This document shows, piece by piece, positions 31,462-40,041 of a stretch of 41,080 bases of DNA. This stretch comes from Bradyrhizobium sp. Its GTDB lineage: Bacteria > Pseudomonadota > Alphaproteobacteria > Rhizobiales > Xanthobacteraceae. Location of the stretch: contig JAQGKC010000077.1 in assembly GCA_028290305.1 (NCBI GenBank), forward strand, positions 1 through 41,080, read 5' to 3'. The stretch's first letter is position 1; each line of letters begins with the position of its first letter. A program made the position numbers and the translations under genes. A model generated the notes under the pieces. That model had not been told where the DNA came from. It saw only the letters and a list, made by a program, of their open reading frames with translations, and ran no database searches.

Positions 31462-32156
31462 TGCTGGAGTTGAAAAAAATCGACAGCTTCTATGGGGCAA
31501 GCCAGATTTTGCATGGTGTCACGACGAACATTGCGGATGGAGTGATCACGGCCGTGCTCGGCCGCAACGGCACCGGCAAGACGACGTTGTTGAAGACGAT
31601 CATGGGGCTGACCGATCGGATGACCGGGCAGATTCATCTCGCCGACCGCGATCTGACGCAGCAGCCAACCCACATGCGCGCGCGGGCCGGCATTGCCTAT
31701 GTGCCGCAGGGCCGCGAGATCATTCCGAATTTCACGGTGCGCGAAAACATCCTGATGGGCGGGTTCGCCAGAACGGACGGCCATCAGGAGATTCCCGATC
31801 TGGTGTCGAAACTGTTTCCGTACCTGATCGAGAATCTGAATCGGCAGGGCGGACTGCTCTCCGGCGGACAGCAGCAGCAACTGGCAATCGCTCGCGCGCT
31901 CGCGGCGATGCCTTCGATCCTGCTGCTCGATGAGCCTACCGAAGGAATCCAGCCGAACATCGTCGAGGATATTCAGAACATCATCATCCGGTTGAATCAG
32001 GACGTCGGACTAACGATCATCCTGGTGGAGCAGAACGTCGCGTTCGCAACGCGGGCGGCGAACAACTTTTTGATGATGGAGAAAGGTCGATTCGTGGCAT
32101 CGGGTTCGATCGACAAGCTAACCCAGGAGGTTATTCACCGTCATCTCGCTGTCTGA
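31461..32156 (+). CDS. urtE: Urt-type ABC importer ATPase 2 (UrtE)
   Basis: A 231-residue ATPase of the LivF/UrtE type. It has Walker A GRNGTGKTT, the LLKTIMGLTDRMTG segment, the signature LSGGQQQQLAIARALA, Walker B ILLLDEPTEGIQP and an H-loop position changed to Gln-Asn (VEQNVAF), which is normal for UrtE/LivF proteins. The ATG at 31461 is chosen; GTG at 31458 would add one residue. It is the last gene of the operon. The spacer to pspA is 231 bases. Confidence 0.88.
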   Translation: MLELKKIDSFYGASQILHGVTTNIADGVITAVLGRNGTGKTTLLKTIMGLTDRMTGQIHLADRDLTQQPTHMRARAGIAYVPQGREIIPNFTVRENILMGGFARTDGHQEIPDLVSKLFPYLIENLNRQGGLLSGGQQQQLAIARALAAMPSILLLDEPTEGIQPNIVEDIQNIIIRLNQDVGLTIILVEQNVAFATRAANNFLMMEKGRFVASGSIDKLTQEVIHRHLAV

Positions 32157-32387
32157 GGATAAGGAGCAGATCAACACCATTGAACGGCACATCTCTTTCG
32201 AGCGAAGCGACCGACGGCCTTTTACGAAGAGCCGTCGCCGCGAACGCAAAGGTCACTTGCGAACACAAAGAAAGCGCGGCGCCGAACAGATCAATGCCGA
32301 ACCATCGAGCGATCAGGACGATAACGGTCCTGGTCGGAACCTGAGAAGAGGCGTCGTCAGGGACGCTTTGGAAAGATGAGGCAAGTC
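32157..32387. other. Spacer between the Urt operon and pspA
   Basis: No gene is supported. It contains an inverted repeat CGACGGC (32212-32218) / GCCGTCG (32231-32237) with a 12-base loop but no T tract. A sigma-54-like sequence CGGCACATCTCTTTCG is present near 32184 but lacks the essential GC pair. Confidence 0.4.
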
Positions 32388-33074
32388 ATGGGAATTCTCT
32401 CGCGTTTTAAAGATGTCATTCGTTCGCAGCTCAACGCCGCTGTTGCGAGAGCGGGCAATCCGCAAAAGATTCTCAGGTTGATCATTCAGGACATGGAAGA
32501 CACGCTGGTGAAAGTGCGCGCGTCGTCGGTGCAGACCATAGCGGATCGGCGTGATCTTGAGCGCCGCATTCTCCAGCTCCGAGACACCGTGGAAGAATGG
32601 AAGCAGAAAGCCGAAATCGCGGTGCTTAACGGGCGCGATGATCTTGCCAATGCCGCGCTTCAAGCCAAGGTCTCCAATCTGAAGATGCTCGATGCGCTCG
32701 AGAAGCAGCTCGCCGTGCTGGTCGCGTCGCTGTCGCGCCAGAGTGAAGACATGGAAAAGCTTCAGCTTCGCCTGCAGGACGCCAAGGTGCGCGAACGAAC
32801 CATCGGATCGCTGCACACCACGGCGCGCACGCGCCTGAAGCTGCGCAAGAAGCTGTTCGACAACCGTCTTAACAACGCGCTGGCCCGATTCGAACAGCTC
32901 GAAAGCACGCTCAATCAGATCGAGGGCAAGGTCGAATCTTATGACCTGGGCCAGACCCGCAGCCTGAATGAAAATCTCGGTCAGCTCGCGATTGAATCGG
33001 CGGTGACGCGCGAGCTTGCCGACATAAAGACGCGGCTCGGAAACCAGATCATGTTGGCATCCAGCAAGGTCTGA
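32388..33074 (+). CDS. pspA: PspA/IM30 family envelope-stress protein
   Basis: A 228-residue, almost wholly alpha-helical protein. The N-terminus GILSRFKDVIRSQLNAAVAR is the amphipathic membrane-binding helix of PspA, followed by the ILRLIIQDMEDTLVKVR segment and long coiled-coil stretches rich in Glu, Lys, Gln and Leu. PspA binds the inner face of the cytoplasmic membrane and oligomerises on damaged membrane to limit proton leakage. The ATG at 32388 has GAGG 6 bases upstream and gives the standard MGI start. First of the pspA-pspB-pspC trio. Confidence 0.9.
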   Translation: MGILSRFKDVIRSQLNAAVARAGNPQKILRLIIQDMEDTLVKVRASSVQTIADRRDLERRILQLRDTVEEWKQKAEIAVLNGRDDLANAALQAKVSNLKMLDALEKQLAVLVASLSRQSEDMEKLQLRLQDAKVRERTIGSLHTTARTRLKLRKKLFDNRLNNALARFEQLESTLNQIEGKVESYDLGQTRSLNENLGQLAIESAVTRELADIKTRLGNQIMLASSKV

Positions 33075-33080
33075 TCTCCG

Positions 33081-33284
33081 ATGTCGTCGCTCGCAGCCTT
33101 CATATTCCTTGTTGTTATTCCGATCTGGAGTGCCGCGGCGATCATCGTCCGATGGATTGAAGCCTGGGGCGCGAAGTCAGCGCCCGAGGCTTCGGATTAT
33201 CTGGCAACGCCGGAAGAGATGGCCCGGCGGATTGCTCTTCTGGAAGATGTATTGAAGGCCGACAGATCGCGTGTGGCGCAATGA
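33081..33284 (+). CDS. pspB: PspB-like envelope-stress membrane protein
   Basis: A 67-residue protein with one N-terminal transmembrane helix (AAFIFLVVIPIWSAAAIIV) and a charged cytosolic C-terminus (ATPEEMARRIALLEDVL), the layout of PspB. PspB and PspC sit in the inner membrane and recruit PspA or relay membrane stress. It lies 6 bases after pspA and its stop overlaps the pspC start (ATGA). Sequence similarity to PspB is modest, so the call leans on size, topology and position. Confidence 0.78.
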   Translation: MSSLAAFIFLVVIPIWSAAAIIVRWIEAWGAKSAPEASDYLATPEEMARRIALLEDVLKADRSRVAQ

Positions 33285-33655
33285 AGATGGGTCGTCCCTA
33301 TATGCCCTTGGTCTATCGCGATAGCAGCGCCGGCTGGATCACCGGCGTTTGCGCAGGTCTGAGCGAGATCACCGGCGTGCGCCCGGCGCTGCTGCGCATC
33401 TCGGCGTTGATCGCGACCTATATGTTCCCGCTGGTGGTCGTACCCGCCTATCTGATCGCGTTCGCATTGCTGAGGGACAGGGCGCGAATGGAATCGTCGG
33501 TGATCGATGAGACTGCACTGGCGCGGCTGGAAGCGCCGTCCAGTTACGAGAGTGACTATGGCTTGCTGCAGCAAAGGCTGGCCCACCTCGAGGCGGAGGT
33601 GACGTCGGGTGACGCTGAACTTCGGAGGCGGTTTCGCGATGCCGGTCTCGCCTAA
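33281..33655 (+). CDS. pspC: PspC-domain membrane protein
   Basis: A 124-residue protein with the PspC domain at residues 10-65: RDSSAGWITGVCAGLSEITG, then VRPALLRISALIATYMFPL and the second hydrophobic stretch ending in AFALLRDRAR. The C-terminal 50 residues form a likely coiled coil. It would complete the membrane part of the phage-shock system. It begins in an ATGA overlap with pspB and converges on the cytochrome c gene 38 bases later. No PspF-type activator gene is present here. Confidence 0.87.
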   Translation: MKMGRPYMPLVYRDSSAGWITGVCAGLSEITGVRPALLRISALIATYMFPLVVVPAYLIAFALLRDRARMESSVIDETALARLEAPSSYESDYGLLQQRLAHLEAEVTSGDAELRRRFRDAGLA

Positions 33656-33693
33656 GATAGTCGTAACCGACGAAATGTTTGGCAGCCCATGCG

Positions 33694-34089
33694 CTAATCC
33701 GCGGGGGTGTGCAGCGTTTTCAGAAAGGCGACAAGGTCGTCGCGACGGTCAGCTTCGGGGATTCCCACGAATGTCATCTTCGTGCCGGGGACGCGCGCGG
33801 CTGGCGAACTCACGAAATTCGAAATGTTTTCTTCGGTCCACACGATCTGGCTTTGCTTCATCGCCGGTGAATACAAATAGGTTGGCAACGATGCCGCCGG
33901 GCGTCCCACCACACCGTACAGCGAAGGACCGATGGAATTGCGGCCCGGTTCTTTGGTGTGACAGGGACTGCAGTTCAGACGGAATGTCGCTGCGCCTGCA
34001 GAGGGCGATCCGGATTGCGCCCAGGCCACGTCGCCCGAATACAACAATGCGAGCGCAACAATGAGTCTATTAATTTTCTGCATGTCCAT
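33694..34089 (-). CDS. Class I cytochrome c, periplasmic
   Basis: A 131-residue exported monohaem cytochrome. The signal peptide includes RLIVALALLYSGDVAWAQ. The haem site is NCSPCHTKEPG (CxxCH), followed by IGPSLYGVVGRPA. The likely axial methionine is in PGTKMTFVG, and the last helix is DDLVAFLKTLH. It carries electrons in the periplasm; the particular respiratory partner is not evident. The start at 34089 is chosen among several close ATGs because it leaves the shortest n-region before the hydrophobic core. Confidence 0.87.
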   Translation of the reverse strand: MDMQKINRLIVALALLYSGDVAWAQSGSPSAGAATFRLNCSPCHTKEPGRNSIGPSLYGVVGRPAASLPTYLYSPAMKQSQIVWTEENISNFVSSPAARVPGTKMTFVGIPEADRRDDLVAFLKTLHTPAD

Positions 34090-34202
34090 CACCGTTTCCG
34101 TCCGATCTGACATGAATACGATGTGCGGCTCTGTCAAGCGACGCCGCGCGGACGAACAAAGGCGGCACGCTGACAAGCAACTAACATTGGGGAGTTCGTA
34201 AC

Positions 34203-34514
34203 GTGTCAAAAGCAATCACCGTCAATGTCGGTCATAGCCTCGGTGCGGAAGCAGCTCGTCTGCGGATCGAAACCGGGATTGTGCAGTTTCGCAACGGGCT
34301 CGGATCGAAGCTTTCGGTTTTCCAGGAAAGCTGGACCGGCAACCATCTCGATTTCGAGGTCGGCTTCATGGGACAGATCTGCCGGGGGAAGCTGGACGTG
34401 TTCGACAGTCAGGTCCGGCTGGAGATCTTTCTTCCGGGCTTGCTCGGCCTCCTGGCCAACAAGGTTCAATCGGCGGTGCGGAAAAAGGGTCAGCTACTGC
34501 TGAGCCGTCAATGA
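34203..34514 (+). CDS. Polyhydroxyalkanoic acid system family protein
   Basis: A 103-residue protein of the PHA_gran_rgn type, small alpha+beta proteins often linked with polyhydroxyalkanoate granule genes. Family features are the start ITVNVGHSLGAEAARLRIETG, the LDFEVGFMGQICRGKLDVF strand pair and a C-terminal helix with KVQSAVRKKGQLLL. Start is GTG at 34203 with GGGGAG 8 bases before. No PHA synthase or depolymerase is nearby, so its role here is unclear. Confidence 0.78.
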   Translation: MSKAITVNVGHSLGAEAARLRIETGIVQFRNGLGSKLSVFQESWTGNHLDFEVGFMGQICRGKLDVFDSQVRLEIFLPGLLGLLANKVQSAVRKKGQLLLSRQ

Positions 34515-34609
34515 TGATCGCGGCCAGATGAGCACGTGCGCGGGGAAAATAGGAAGAGTCGTCGGCGTCCTATTGGACTGACTGACGGTTTGAAACCGGG
34601 AATGGCTTG

Positions 34610-36097
34610 ATGTTTGGAGAGCTCTTTCGAAGCAGACGGTCGCAGGCCCGCTTTCTGATCTGGCTGGTCAGAAGTGCAGCCGCGGTTGCGATTGCGTTGA
34701 TTGGCCTGTTCCAGTTTGTGCTTGGCAACGGTTTCTCCTTGAACGAGTTCGCGCCGTCCTACCTTAGCGCCAGCCTGAATTTCGGCCGCACCGAACAAGG
34801 CAAGTTCGAGTTGTCGCTGGCGATGCAGCCGCATCACGGATCGGCGGCCGGCGCGGTTGTCGATGCAGCCTCTATCGGTGGCAATACAACGGTACCGGCG
34901 AAAATCGCCGCTGCATTGTCGCAAGCTGATGCAGCGCTGTCACCGGTCAGCAAAGCGTCGGTCAAGGTTGCCACTGCTCAACCCGGAGCGGCAAGACCCG
35001 TAACGGACGACAAGCCGTTATCGTGTGCGCTTCCGGCGCGGGCCAAGCAGGCCAGCAGCGACGGAAAACTGATGCTGGTCTCCTTTTCCACTGAAGCTGG
35101 CCGCGTCGACGGATATGGCGTGAACGATACGGCTCTTTCGCCGAACCTCGACAGCCACGCCGGCTATTCGCTGCCGGTCCTCGAATGGCTTCGTCATCAA
35201 GGCGCGCTTTCCGGTTATCGCCACGCCGTAGCCGACAAAGCTCCGAGGGGCCGCGGCATGACGCTTCCAAATCTCGTCGCTTCGGCGGTCGATGAGGGAA
35301 CCGGCGACTATGTGATGAGTGTCGCGCACGATGCGGTGGATTTTATCACTGTCGGCACCGGTGATTTTTCAAGCGAGCTGAATCTTTGGTATCACAGTCT
35401 GAACGCTGGCTTTAGGACGCGCATCATCGGGGAGATGACGTGCACCGCAGCCGAGGTGCCGCCGATGAATGGTGTGCGATCGAATATTCAGTCGGTCTCG
35501 ATCTCGCAGAACCGCCGGACGATGCTGTCGAACGATATGGCGGTGTCGGACCGGCGTGCGGCGATTCATGAATTCAAAGTCAATGGCCGTGCGCCCGGCA
35601 ACGAGATCGGCTCCGAGGTGCGGCTGCCGTCATCCGGCAGCGTCGCTGTATCGGCATCGCTTGCGGTCTCGCTCGACGAAAGGCGACGTGACAGTGCAGA
35701 GCCGCAGTCCGGCTGGAGTGTCGAGAATGCCCGGATAGCCGACATGCGGCTGGTGAACGTCGAGGCCGTGGTCAACGGTCGCGTAGCTGCGACGAAGACG
35801 ATTACGGCCGACGGAAGCGAGCAGAAAGTAGATTTCAGTCTGCCGATCCAGCAAAGCAGTTGGGTGGCCATCCGCATCAAAGGTGCGGCTCACACCAATC
35901 CTGTGTTTGTGTTGGTCGATAACATGCCAGTGCGTGCGTCCAGAGCCAGCGTAGAATGGATCATGCGCTCCTTGCTTGAATCTTATGAAGTAGCCAATCC
36001 GAGATGGACCGAGAAAGAGTCGGCTAACGCACGTGCGGCTTATGAATATTCCTACGCCGTCTATCAAAAGCTGCTCGCCGAAACGAAAGCGCCATGA
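34610..36097 (+). CDS. Membrane-anchored half-paralogue of the CehA/McbA-like metallohydrolase, active site degenerate
   Basis: A 495-residue protein. Residues 18-40 form one membrane helix (IWLVRSAAAVAIALIGLFQF); a low-complexity linker follows to about residue 140. From about residue 165 it aligns with the C-terminal 350 residues of the 869-residue protein downstream: YSLPVLEWLRHQGALS, ELNLWYHSLNAGFRT, PIQQSSWVAIRIKGA, HTNPVFVLVDNMP and the end RASVEWIMRSLLESYEV. The part that holds the HxH metal motif in the large protein is absent, and the later ETDWP is EMTCT, so a metal centre cannot form normally. It probably has a structural or regulatory role, or it is an evolving remnant. Confidence 0.75.
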   Translation: MFGELFRSRRSQARFLIWLVRSAAAVAIALIGLFQFVLGNGFSLNEFAPSYLSASLNFGRTEQGKFELSLAMQPHHGSAAGAVVDAASIGGNTTVPAKIAAALSQADAALSPVSKASVKVATAQPGAARPVTDDKPLSCALPARAKQASSDGKLMLVSFSTEAGRVDGYGVNDTALSPNLDSHAGYSLPVLEWLRHQGALSGYRHAVADKAPRGRGMTLPNLVASAVDEGTGDYVMSVAHDAVDFITVGTGDFSSELNLWYHSLNAGFRTRIIGEMTCTAAEVPPMNGVRSNIQSVSISQNRRTMLSNDMAVSDRRAAIHEFKVNGRAPGNEIGSEVRLPSSGSVAVSASLAVSLDERRRDSAEPQSGWSVENARIADMRLVNVEAVVNGRVAATKTITADGSEQKVDFSLPIQQSSWVAIRIKGAAHTNPVFVLVDNMPVRASRASVEWIMRSLLESYEVANPRWTEKESANARAAYEYSYAVYQKLLAETKAP

Positions 36098-36144
36098 CGT
36101 GTACAGCACGACATGATCGGTTTGCGATCGCCAAAAATTCGGCG

Positions 36145-36160
36145 CGGCATTTATTTTGCA
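36145..36160 (+). promoter_or_regulatory. Possible sigma-54 promoter before the metallohydrolase gene
   Basis: CGGCATTTATTTTGCA has the GG and TTGCA elements of a sigma-54 promoter at exact spacing but differs from consensus at three other fixed positions. It lies 52 bases before the 26-codon leader frame. Moderate evidence only. Confidence 0.35.
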
Positions 36161-36212
36161 CCCGAAAGACATCCAGTTTGCGTATCGTCTTGAAAGAAGC
36201 ATGGGAGGAGAA

Positions 36213-36293
36213 ATGAAGACAACCAAGCTTGTACTAATCGCGCTCGGTCGAAGCGGCATACCGTTTTGCCTGGCGCTGCGTGCCGCGAACTAA
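36213..36293 (+). CDS. 26-residue leader-like peptide with strong ribosome site
   Basis: A 26-codon frame directly upstream of the large metallohydrolase gene. GGAGG lies 4 bases before its ATG, one of the best ribosome sites in the window. The peptide starts MKTTKLVLIALG, like the first half of a signal peptide, then GRSGIPFCLALRAAN. It may be a translated leader that couples or controls expression of the following gene (43 bases on), or the start of a broken secreted-protein gene. No family recognised. Confidence 0.35.
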   Translation: MKTTKLVLIALGRSGIPFCLALRAAN

Positions 36294-36336
36294 TCTGTTC
36301 CGTCAGTCTGCTTAGAAATTGTAGCAAGGGGCAACA

Positions 36337-38946
36337 ATGCAACCATCCGTTAAATTACGATCGAAATATCTAAACGCGAAACTTGCCTGCGCCGCTCTGG
36401 TGATCGGTCTTGCGTCGCTTTCGACGATGACGGTCCGGGTCTCGGCGCAGACCTTCGGGGCGGCGCCGGTGCCGGCTATTGTCACCGACATCGCAAAGCA
36501 GCCTTTGATGGTCGAGGTCGACCATCTGCTTCAGGCGCTGTCGTTCGTCGGACGCCCGCTTTCCGACAGCGATCGGAACGCTATTTATGACGCCGCTAAA
36601 CTCCCGGATGACAAGGCCGTCGTCGCCATCCAGCAGATTCTGGATGGCCACGCGCTGGTCAGGGTCGACATCGATCCGCTGCGCAAGGTGACTGTGCTCC
36701 CGATCTCGGGATCCTCTGAAACCCTGGTCAAGAACGGCTGGACAACGTTCCTCGTCAAGGTCAGCAACCGCGCCGGCTCGACCGAAACATTGGATGTCGA
36801 CAGCCCGCAGGCTGCGATGCCGTATGACTTCTCGCGCATGCAGGTCGAGCGCAGCGTTTATGACGATCAATTCACCGATGTGATGCTGGAACACGTGTTC
36901 CAGACTGGCGTGACCTGGGGCACGTGGGGCGGCGGATATCCGTACAAGCCGCCGCCGCAGCCGGAGCAGACTGACGTCTGGCCCGCACATGGCGATTTGT
37001 CATTCGTTCCCACCAAGGACCGGTGGGCGGCCGTCAGCCTGTTCCATGGCGCGTCGCTGTCGCAGACGCTGACCGGTCTGACGCTCGAATACCAGGTGTT
37101 GCAGGTCTACAGCCGCGACGAAGGTCAGAAATCGATGACACTGTCCTTTAACGTCGGCAAGCTGGCGTCGAGCGGCACGGGCTCGGTCCCCTACGCGCCG
37201 GCTAATCCCGGCCTTCGCGGTGAAACCAATCTGGGCTTCAACGTCGAAAAGGCCGTACCGGTGACGCTGAACATTCTAGATGAAAACAACGCGCCTACCG
37301 CGGCGCGCTTCACGATCCGCGATAAATTGGGTCGGGTCTACCCTTATCGCACCAAGCGTTACGTGCCGGACCTGTTCTTTCAGAACCAGATCTACCGTTA
37401 CGACGGCGAGACCGTTGATCTTCCGCCCGGTGAATACACAGTCGAATACGCCCGCGGGCCCCAATATGAAAAGGGCACCCGGACGATCACCGTCGCCGCC
37501 AACAAGCCGATGACGGAGAAATTTCTGCTGAAGCGCTGGATCAATCCGCGTAGTCTGGGCTACGTCAGCCTCGACAAGCACGTCCACACCGCCGGTTGTC
37601 TGCATTACAACGATCCAGCCTACGGGATCGAGCCGAAGGACATGCTCCGCTATACCACCGGCGAAGACCTGGATGCTGCGGACATCCTGATTTGGGGACC
37701 GAACTGGTACTATCAGAAAGCGAAGTACTTCACCGGTCAACCTGATCCGGTGTCGACTCCGAACAACGTCGTCACGCACAACCTGGAAGTTTCGCAATTT
37801 CCGAGCAGCGCCGGCGGCCACACCAGCGGTCACGGCATGAAGGATATCGACTATCCGGGAACCAAGAAGATCCAGGACTGGCCGAGCTACACACTTCCCG
37901 TCCTCAAGTGGATGCAGTCGCAGGGCGCCTTGTCGAGCTACACGCATTCGGGATTCGGCCTCGACGTGCAGACCGCCGAATTGCCGAACTACATCACGCC
38001 CCCGATGGATAGCATCGGCGCTAACGAGTACATCATGACGGTGGCCCACGGCGCGACCGACGTGCTGGGCGTCGGCAATACCAACTATGTCTCCGAACTG
38101 AACATCTGGTATCACACCTTGAATGCCGGATTCAGAACGCAGATCGGCGGCGAGACGGACTGGCCCTGCATCAATGGAGAAAACGTTGGCCGGGGCCGGT
38201 CCTATGCGAAAGTTGCAAGCGGCCCCAACTCGGCGGTTTCGTATCAGGGCATACTTGACGCGATCGACGTCGGGAATTCTTACGTTTCCGACGGCCGCAG
38301 CCATCTGATGAACTTCAAGGTAGAGGGGCAGTCGCCCTCGCGGCGAGTGGGCACCGAAATCAAGTTGCCCGCTCCGACAACGGTTTCGGTAACCGCGACC
38401 GTCACGGCGATGCTTCCCGTCGAGCCGGAGACGATCGAGGTCCTCGGCACGACCTATCCTTTGGAGTCGCAGAAGACGGCCTACGAGCCGATGCCCGAGC
38501 CCAAGCGCATCCGGATTTCGAGCCTTCCGGTCACAGGCGTGAGCTGGCGGAATATTCCGTGGTGGCATCTCGAGCGCGCCCGGATCGGCGACACTCGAAA
38601 GGTCGCGGTCGAGGTCGTGATGAACGGCAAACCGGTTGCGAGCAAAGAAATCGTGGCCGACGGCAAGCCGCAGGATCTGGAATTCAACATTCCGGTCCAG
38701 CAGAGCAGTTGGATCGCGTTGCGTATTCTTGGCGCGAGCCACACCAATCCCGCTTTCGTGCTGGTGGACAAGATGCCGATCCGTCCGTCCCGCGCTAGCG
38801 TCGAGTGGGATATCAAGGCGTTGCAACAGGCCTTCGAAGTCAAGCGTAACGGCTGGCGGCCCGACGACTACGAGCAAGCCAAGGCTGCTTACGAATATGC
38901 CTTCGAGACCTACAGGAAGGTGCTGTCCGAGACGACGACTCCCTGA
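36337..38946 (+). CDS. Exported CehA/McbA-like PHP-domain metallohydrolase, 869 residues
   Basis: A large exported protein. Residues 1-38 are a signal peptide (LACAALVIGLASL, ending VSAQ). An N-terminal domain (about 45-285) is shared with the protein at 40042. A beta-sandwich follows (about 300-400, VTLNILDENNAPTAARF and LPPGEYTVEYARG). The PHP-type metal domain begins at LDKHVHTAG with His415-x-His417; further likely ligands are His481 and Glu484 (THNLEVSQF), His537 (YTHSGFG), His571 (VAHGATD) and Asp608 (GETDWP). A C-terminal beta-rich part follows. The CehA group contains carbaryl hydrolase, so ester or phosphoester cleavage is plausible. AAGGGG lies 5 bases before the ATG. A strong hairpin follows the stop. 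Confidence 0.8.
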   Translation: MQPSVKLRSKYLNAKLACAALVIGLASLSTMTVRVSAQTFGAAPVPAIVTDIAKQPLMVEVDHLLQALSFVGRPLSDSDRNAIYDAAKLPDDKAVVAIQQILDGHALVRVDIDPLRKVTVLPISGSSETLVKNGWTTFLVKVSNRAGSTETLDVDSPQAAMPYDFSRMQVERSVYDDQFTDVMLEHVFQTGVTWGTWGGGYPYKPPPQPEQTDVWPAHGDLSFVPTKDRWAAVSLFHGASLSQTLTGLTLEYQVLQVYSRDEGQKSMTLSFNVGKLASSGTGSVPYAPANPGLRGETNLGFNVEKAVPVTLNILDENNAPTAARFTIRDKLGRVYPYRTKRYVPDLFFQNQIYRYDGETVDLPPGEYTVEYARGPQYEKGTRTITVAANKPMTEKFLLKRWINPRSLGYVSLDKHVHTAGCLHYNDPAYGIEPKDMLRYTTGEDLDAADILIWGPNWYYQKAKYFTGQPDPVSTPNNVVTHNLEVSQFPSSAGGHTSGHGMKDIDYPGTKKIQDWPSYTLPVLKWMQSQGALSSYTHSGFGLDVQTAELPNYITPPMDSIGANEYIMTVAHGATDVLGVGNTNYVSELNIWYHTLNAGFRTQIGGETDWPCINGENVGRGRSYAKVASGPNSAVSYQGILDAIDVGNSYVSDGRSHLMNFKVEGQSPSRRVGTEIKLPAPTTVSVTATVTAMLPVEPETIEVLGTTYPLESQKTAYEPMPEPKRIRISSLPVTGVSWRNIPWWHLERARIGDTRKVAVEVVMNGKPVASKEIVADGKPQDLEFNIPVQQSSWIALRILGASHTNPAFVLVDKMPIRPSRASVEWDIKALQQAFEVKRNGWRPDDYEQAKAAYEYAFETYRKVLSETTTP

Positions 38947-38970
38947 CGCTCGTCTCTCACAGAAGCGCCT

Positions 38971-38998
38971 GGGTACGCAGTCGTAGGGCTGCGTACCC
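38971..38998 (+). terminator. Perfect 10-bp hairpin after the metallohydrolase gene
   Basis: GGGTACGCAG (38971-38980) and CTGCGTACCC (38989-38998) pair perfectly across an 8-base loop, 25 bases after the stop. The following bases (TCTGCTTTGACG) are only moderately T-rich, so it may attenuate or protect the upstream message rather than fully terminate. Confidence 0.6.
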
Positions 38999-39027
38999 TC
39001 TGCTTTGACGAACAAACCGGAGTGCTC

Positions 39028-40005
39028 ATGCTGCGATCTATTCTTGCGTTGTGTATCGTCTCTGTTGCCGGCTGGTGGCCGCTCATGACGACCGAAGTCC
39101 GCTCCGAACAGGCGGTCGGGGTCGAACAGGCCGACCAATCCTATAAGGATCAGATCGGCGCAATGCATAATGCCTTCTGGAAGTCCTTTGCCGATCGCGA
39201 TCTGTGGACGATTGGCCAGATGTGGGACCAGAACGACAAGTCAATTTCGGCAATCTTCCCGGCGGCGGCGACGCCCGCCATCGGCTGGGATAATGTCGCG
39301 GAAAGCTTTCGACGCTCCTTCTCGCATAATCGCGATATCAAAACCGACACCCGGATTATCAGGACTTACCGGACGGGCGATCTCGCCTGGCTGATTTCGA
39401 CCGTGAAATTCGAGGCGGTGCAAACCCAGACCGGGCAGCCCGTCCTTATCAACCGCATGTTCACCACGGAAATCTTCGCGCTGCGTAACGGCGCATGGAA
39501 GCTGGTTCACTACCACGGTCACAATCCGGAGTTCGCGCCGCCGATGGAAGGGCCGGAGAACATGAATGTCAACGTAACCGTTCCAAAGCGGGCGCCGAGC
39601 GCGGTATGGGCCGCCTACGACAAGTTCGGCGCGGCGTTTCAGCAGAAAGATCTCGCTGCGATGTTCGAGGTGGTGGACAACGATGGTGAGGTATCCGCGC
39701 TTCAGCCGACCAGCCCGGTTCCGTTTCTTGGACTTGAGAACGTGTTGGCTAGCTGGAAGAAGACCTTCGCGGACATCGAATCCTTCACTTTCGATCCGCA
39801 AGTGCTGGAGCTGAGCGAGTCAGGATCGACCGCGTGGGTCACCGACCTCAGCCAGTTTCATATCGTCTTCAAGGACAATCCAAACGAGGTGCGCCACTTC
39901 CACAATGTCATGACCACGCTGATCTTCCGCAAGCACGGCGATGAATGGCGCCTCGCGCACTATCATGCGCATCTGGGTTTTTCCTTTGATGACCATAATC
40001 ACTGA
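39028..40005 (+). CDS. Exported protein with two tandem NTF2/SnoaL-like domains
   Basis: A 325-residue protein with a signal peptide (LRSILALCIVSVAGWWPLM) and two NTF2-like (SnoaL/DUF4440-type) domains: residues about 40-175 and 190-320. Each has a FADRDLW / FQQKDLA type entry and ends with a similar histidine-rich strand, WKLVHYHGHN and WRLAHYHAHLG, showing internal duplication. Such domains are often small-molecule binders or cyclase-like enzymes. CGGAG precedes the ATG at 39028 by 6 bases; the GTG at 39022 is less likely. It lies between the large hydrolase and its N-terminal-domain paralogue, so it may act with them in the periplasm. Confidence 0.8.
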   Translation: MLRSILALCIVSVAGWWPLMTTEVRSEQAVGVEQADQSYKDQIGAMHNAFWKSFADRDLWTIGQMWDQNDKSISAIFPAAATPAIGWDNVAESFRRSFSHNRDIKTDTRIIRTYRTGDLAWLISTVKFEAVQTQTGQPVLINRMFTTEIFALRNGAWKLVHYHGHNPEFAPPMEGPENMNVNVTVPKRAPSAVWAAYDKFGAAFQQKDLAAMFEVVDNDGEVSALQPTSPVPFLGLENVLASWKKTFADIESFTFDPQVLELSESGSTAWVTDLSQFHIVFKDNPNEVRHFHNVMTTLIFRKHGDEWRLAHYHAHLGFSFDDHNH

Positions 40006-40041
40006 TCGAGATCGCTCGGAACGCTACTTCTGGTGAGATGT

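Noticed and set aside
32184..32199. Sigma-54-like sequence before pspA
   Set aside because: CGGCACATCTCTTTCG has TC where the invariant GC of the -12 element is required.
37276..39168. 630-codon open frame on the minus strand opposite the metallohydrolase gene
   Set aside because: It is antisense to a gene with a signal peptide, ribosome site and paralogues. Its composition is rich in Arg, His and Asp, with no domain signature, as expected of a high-GC shadow frame.
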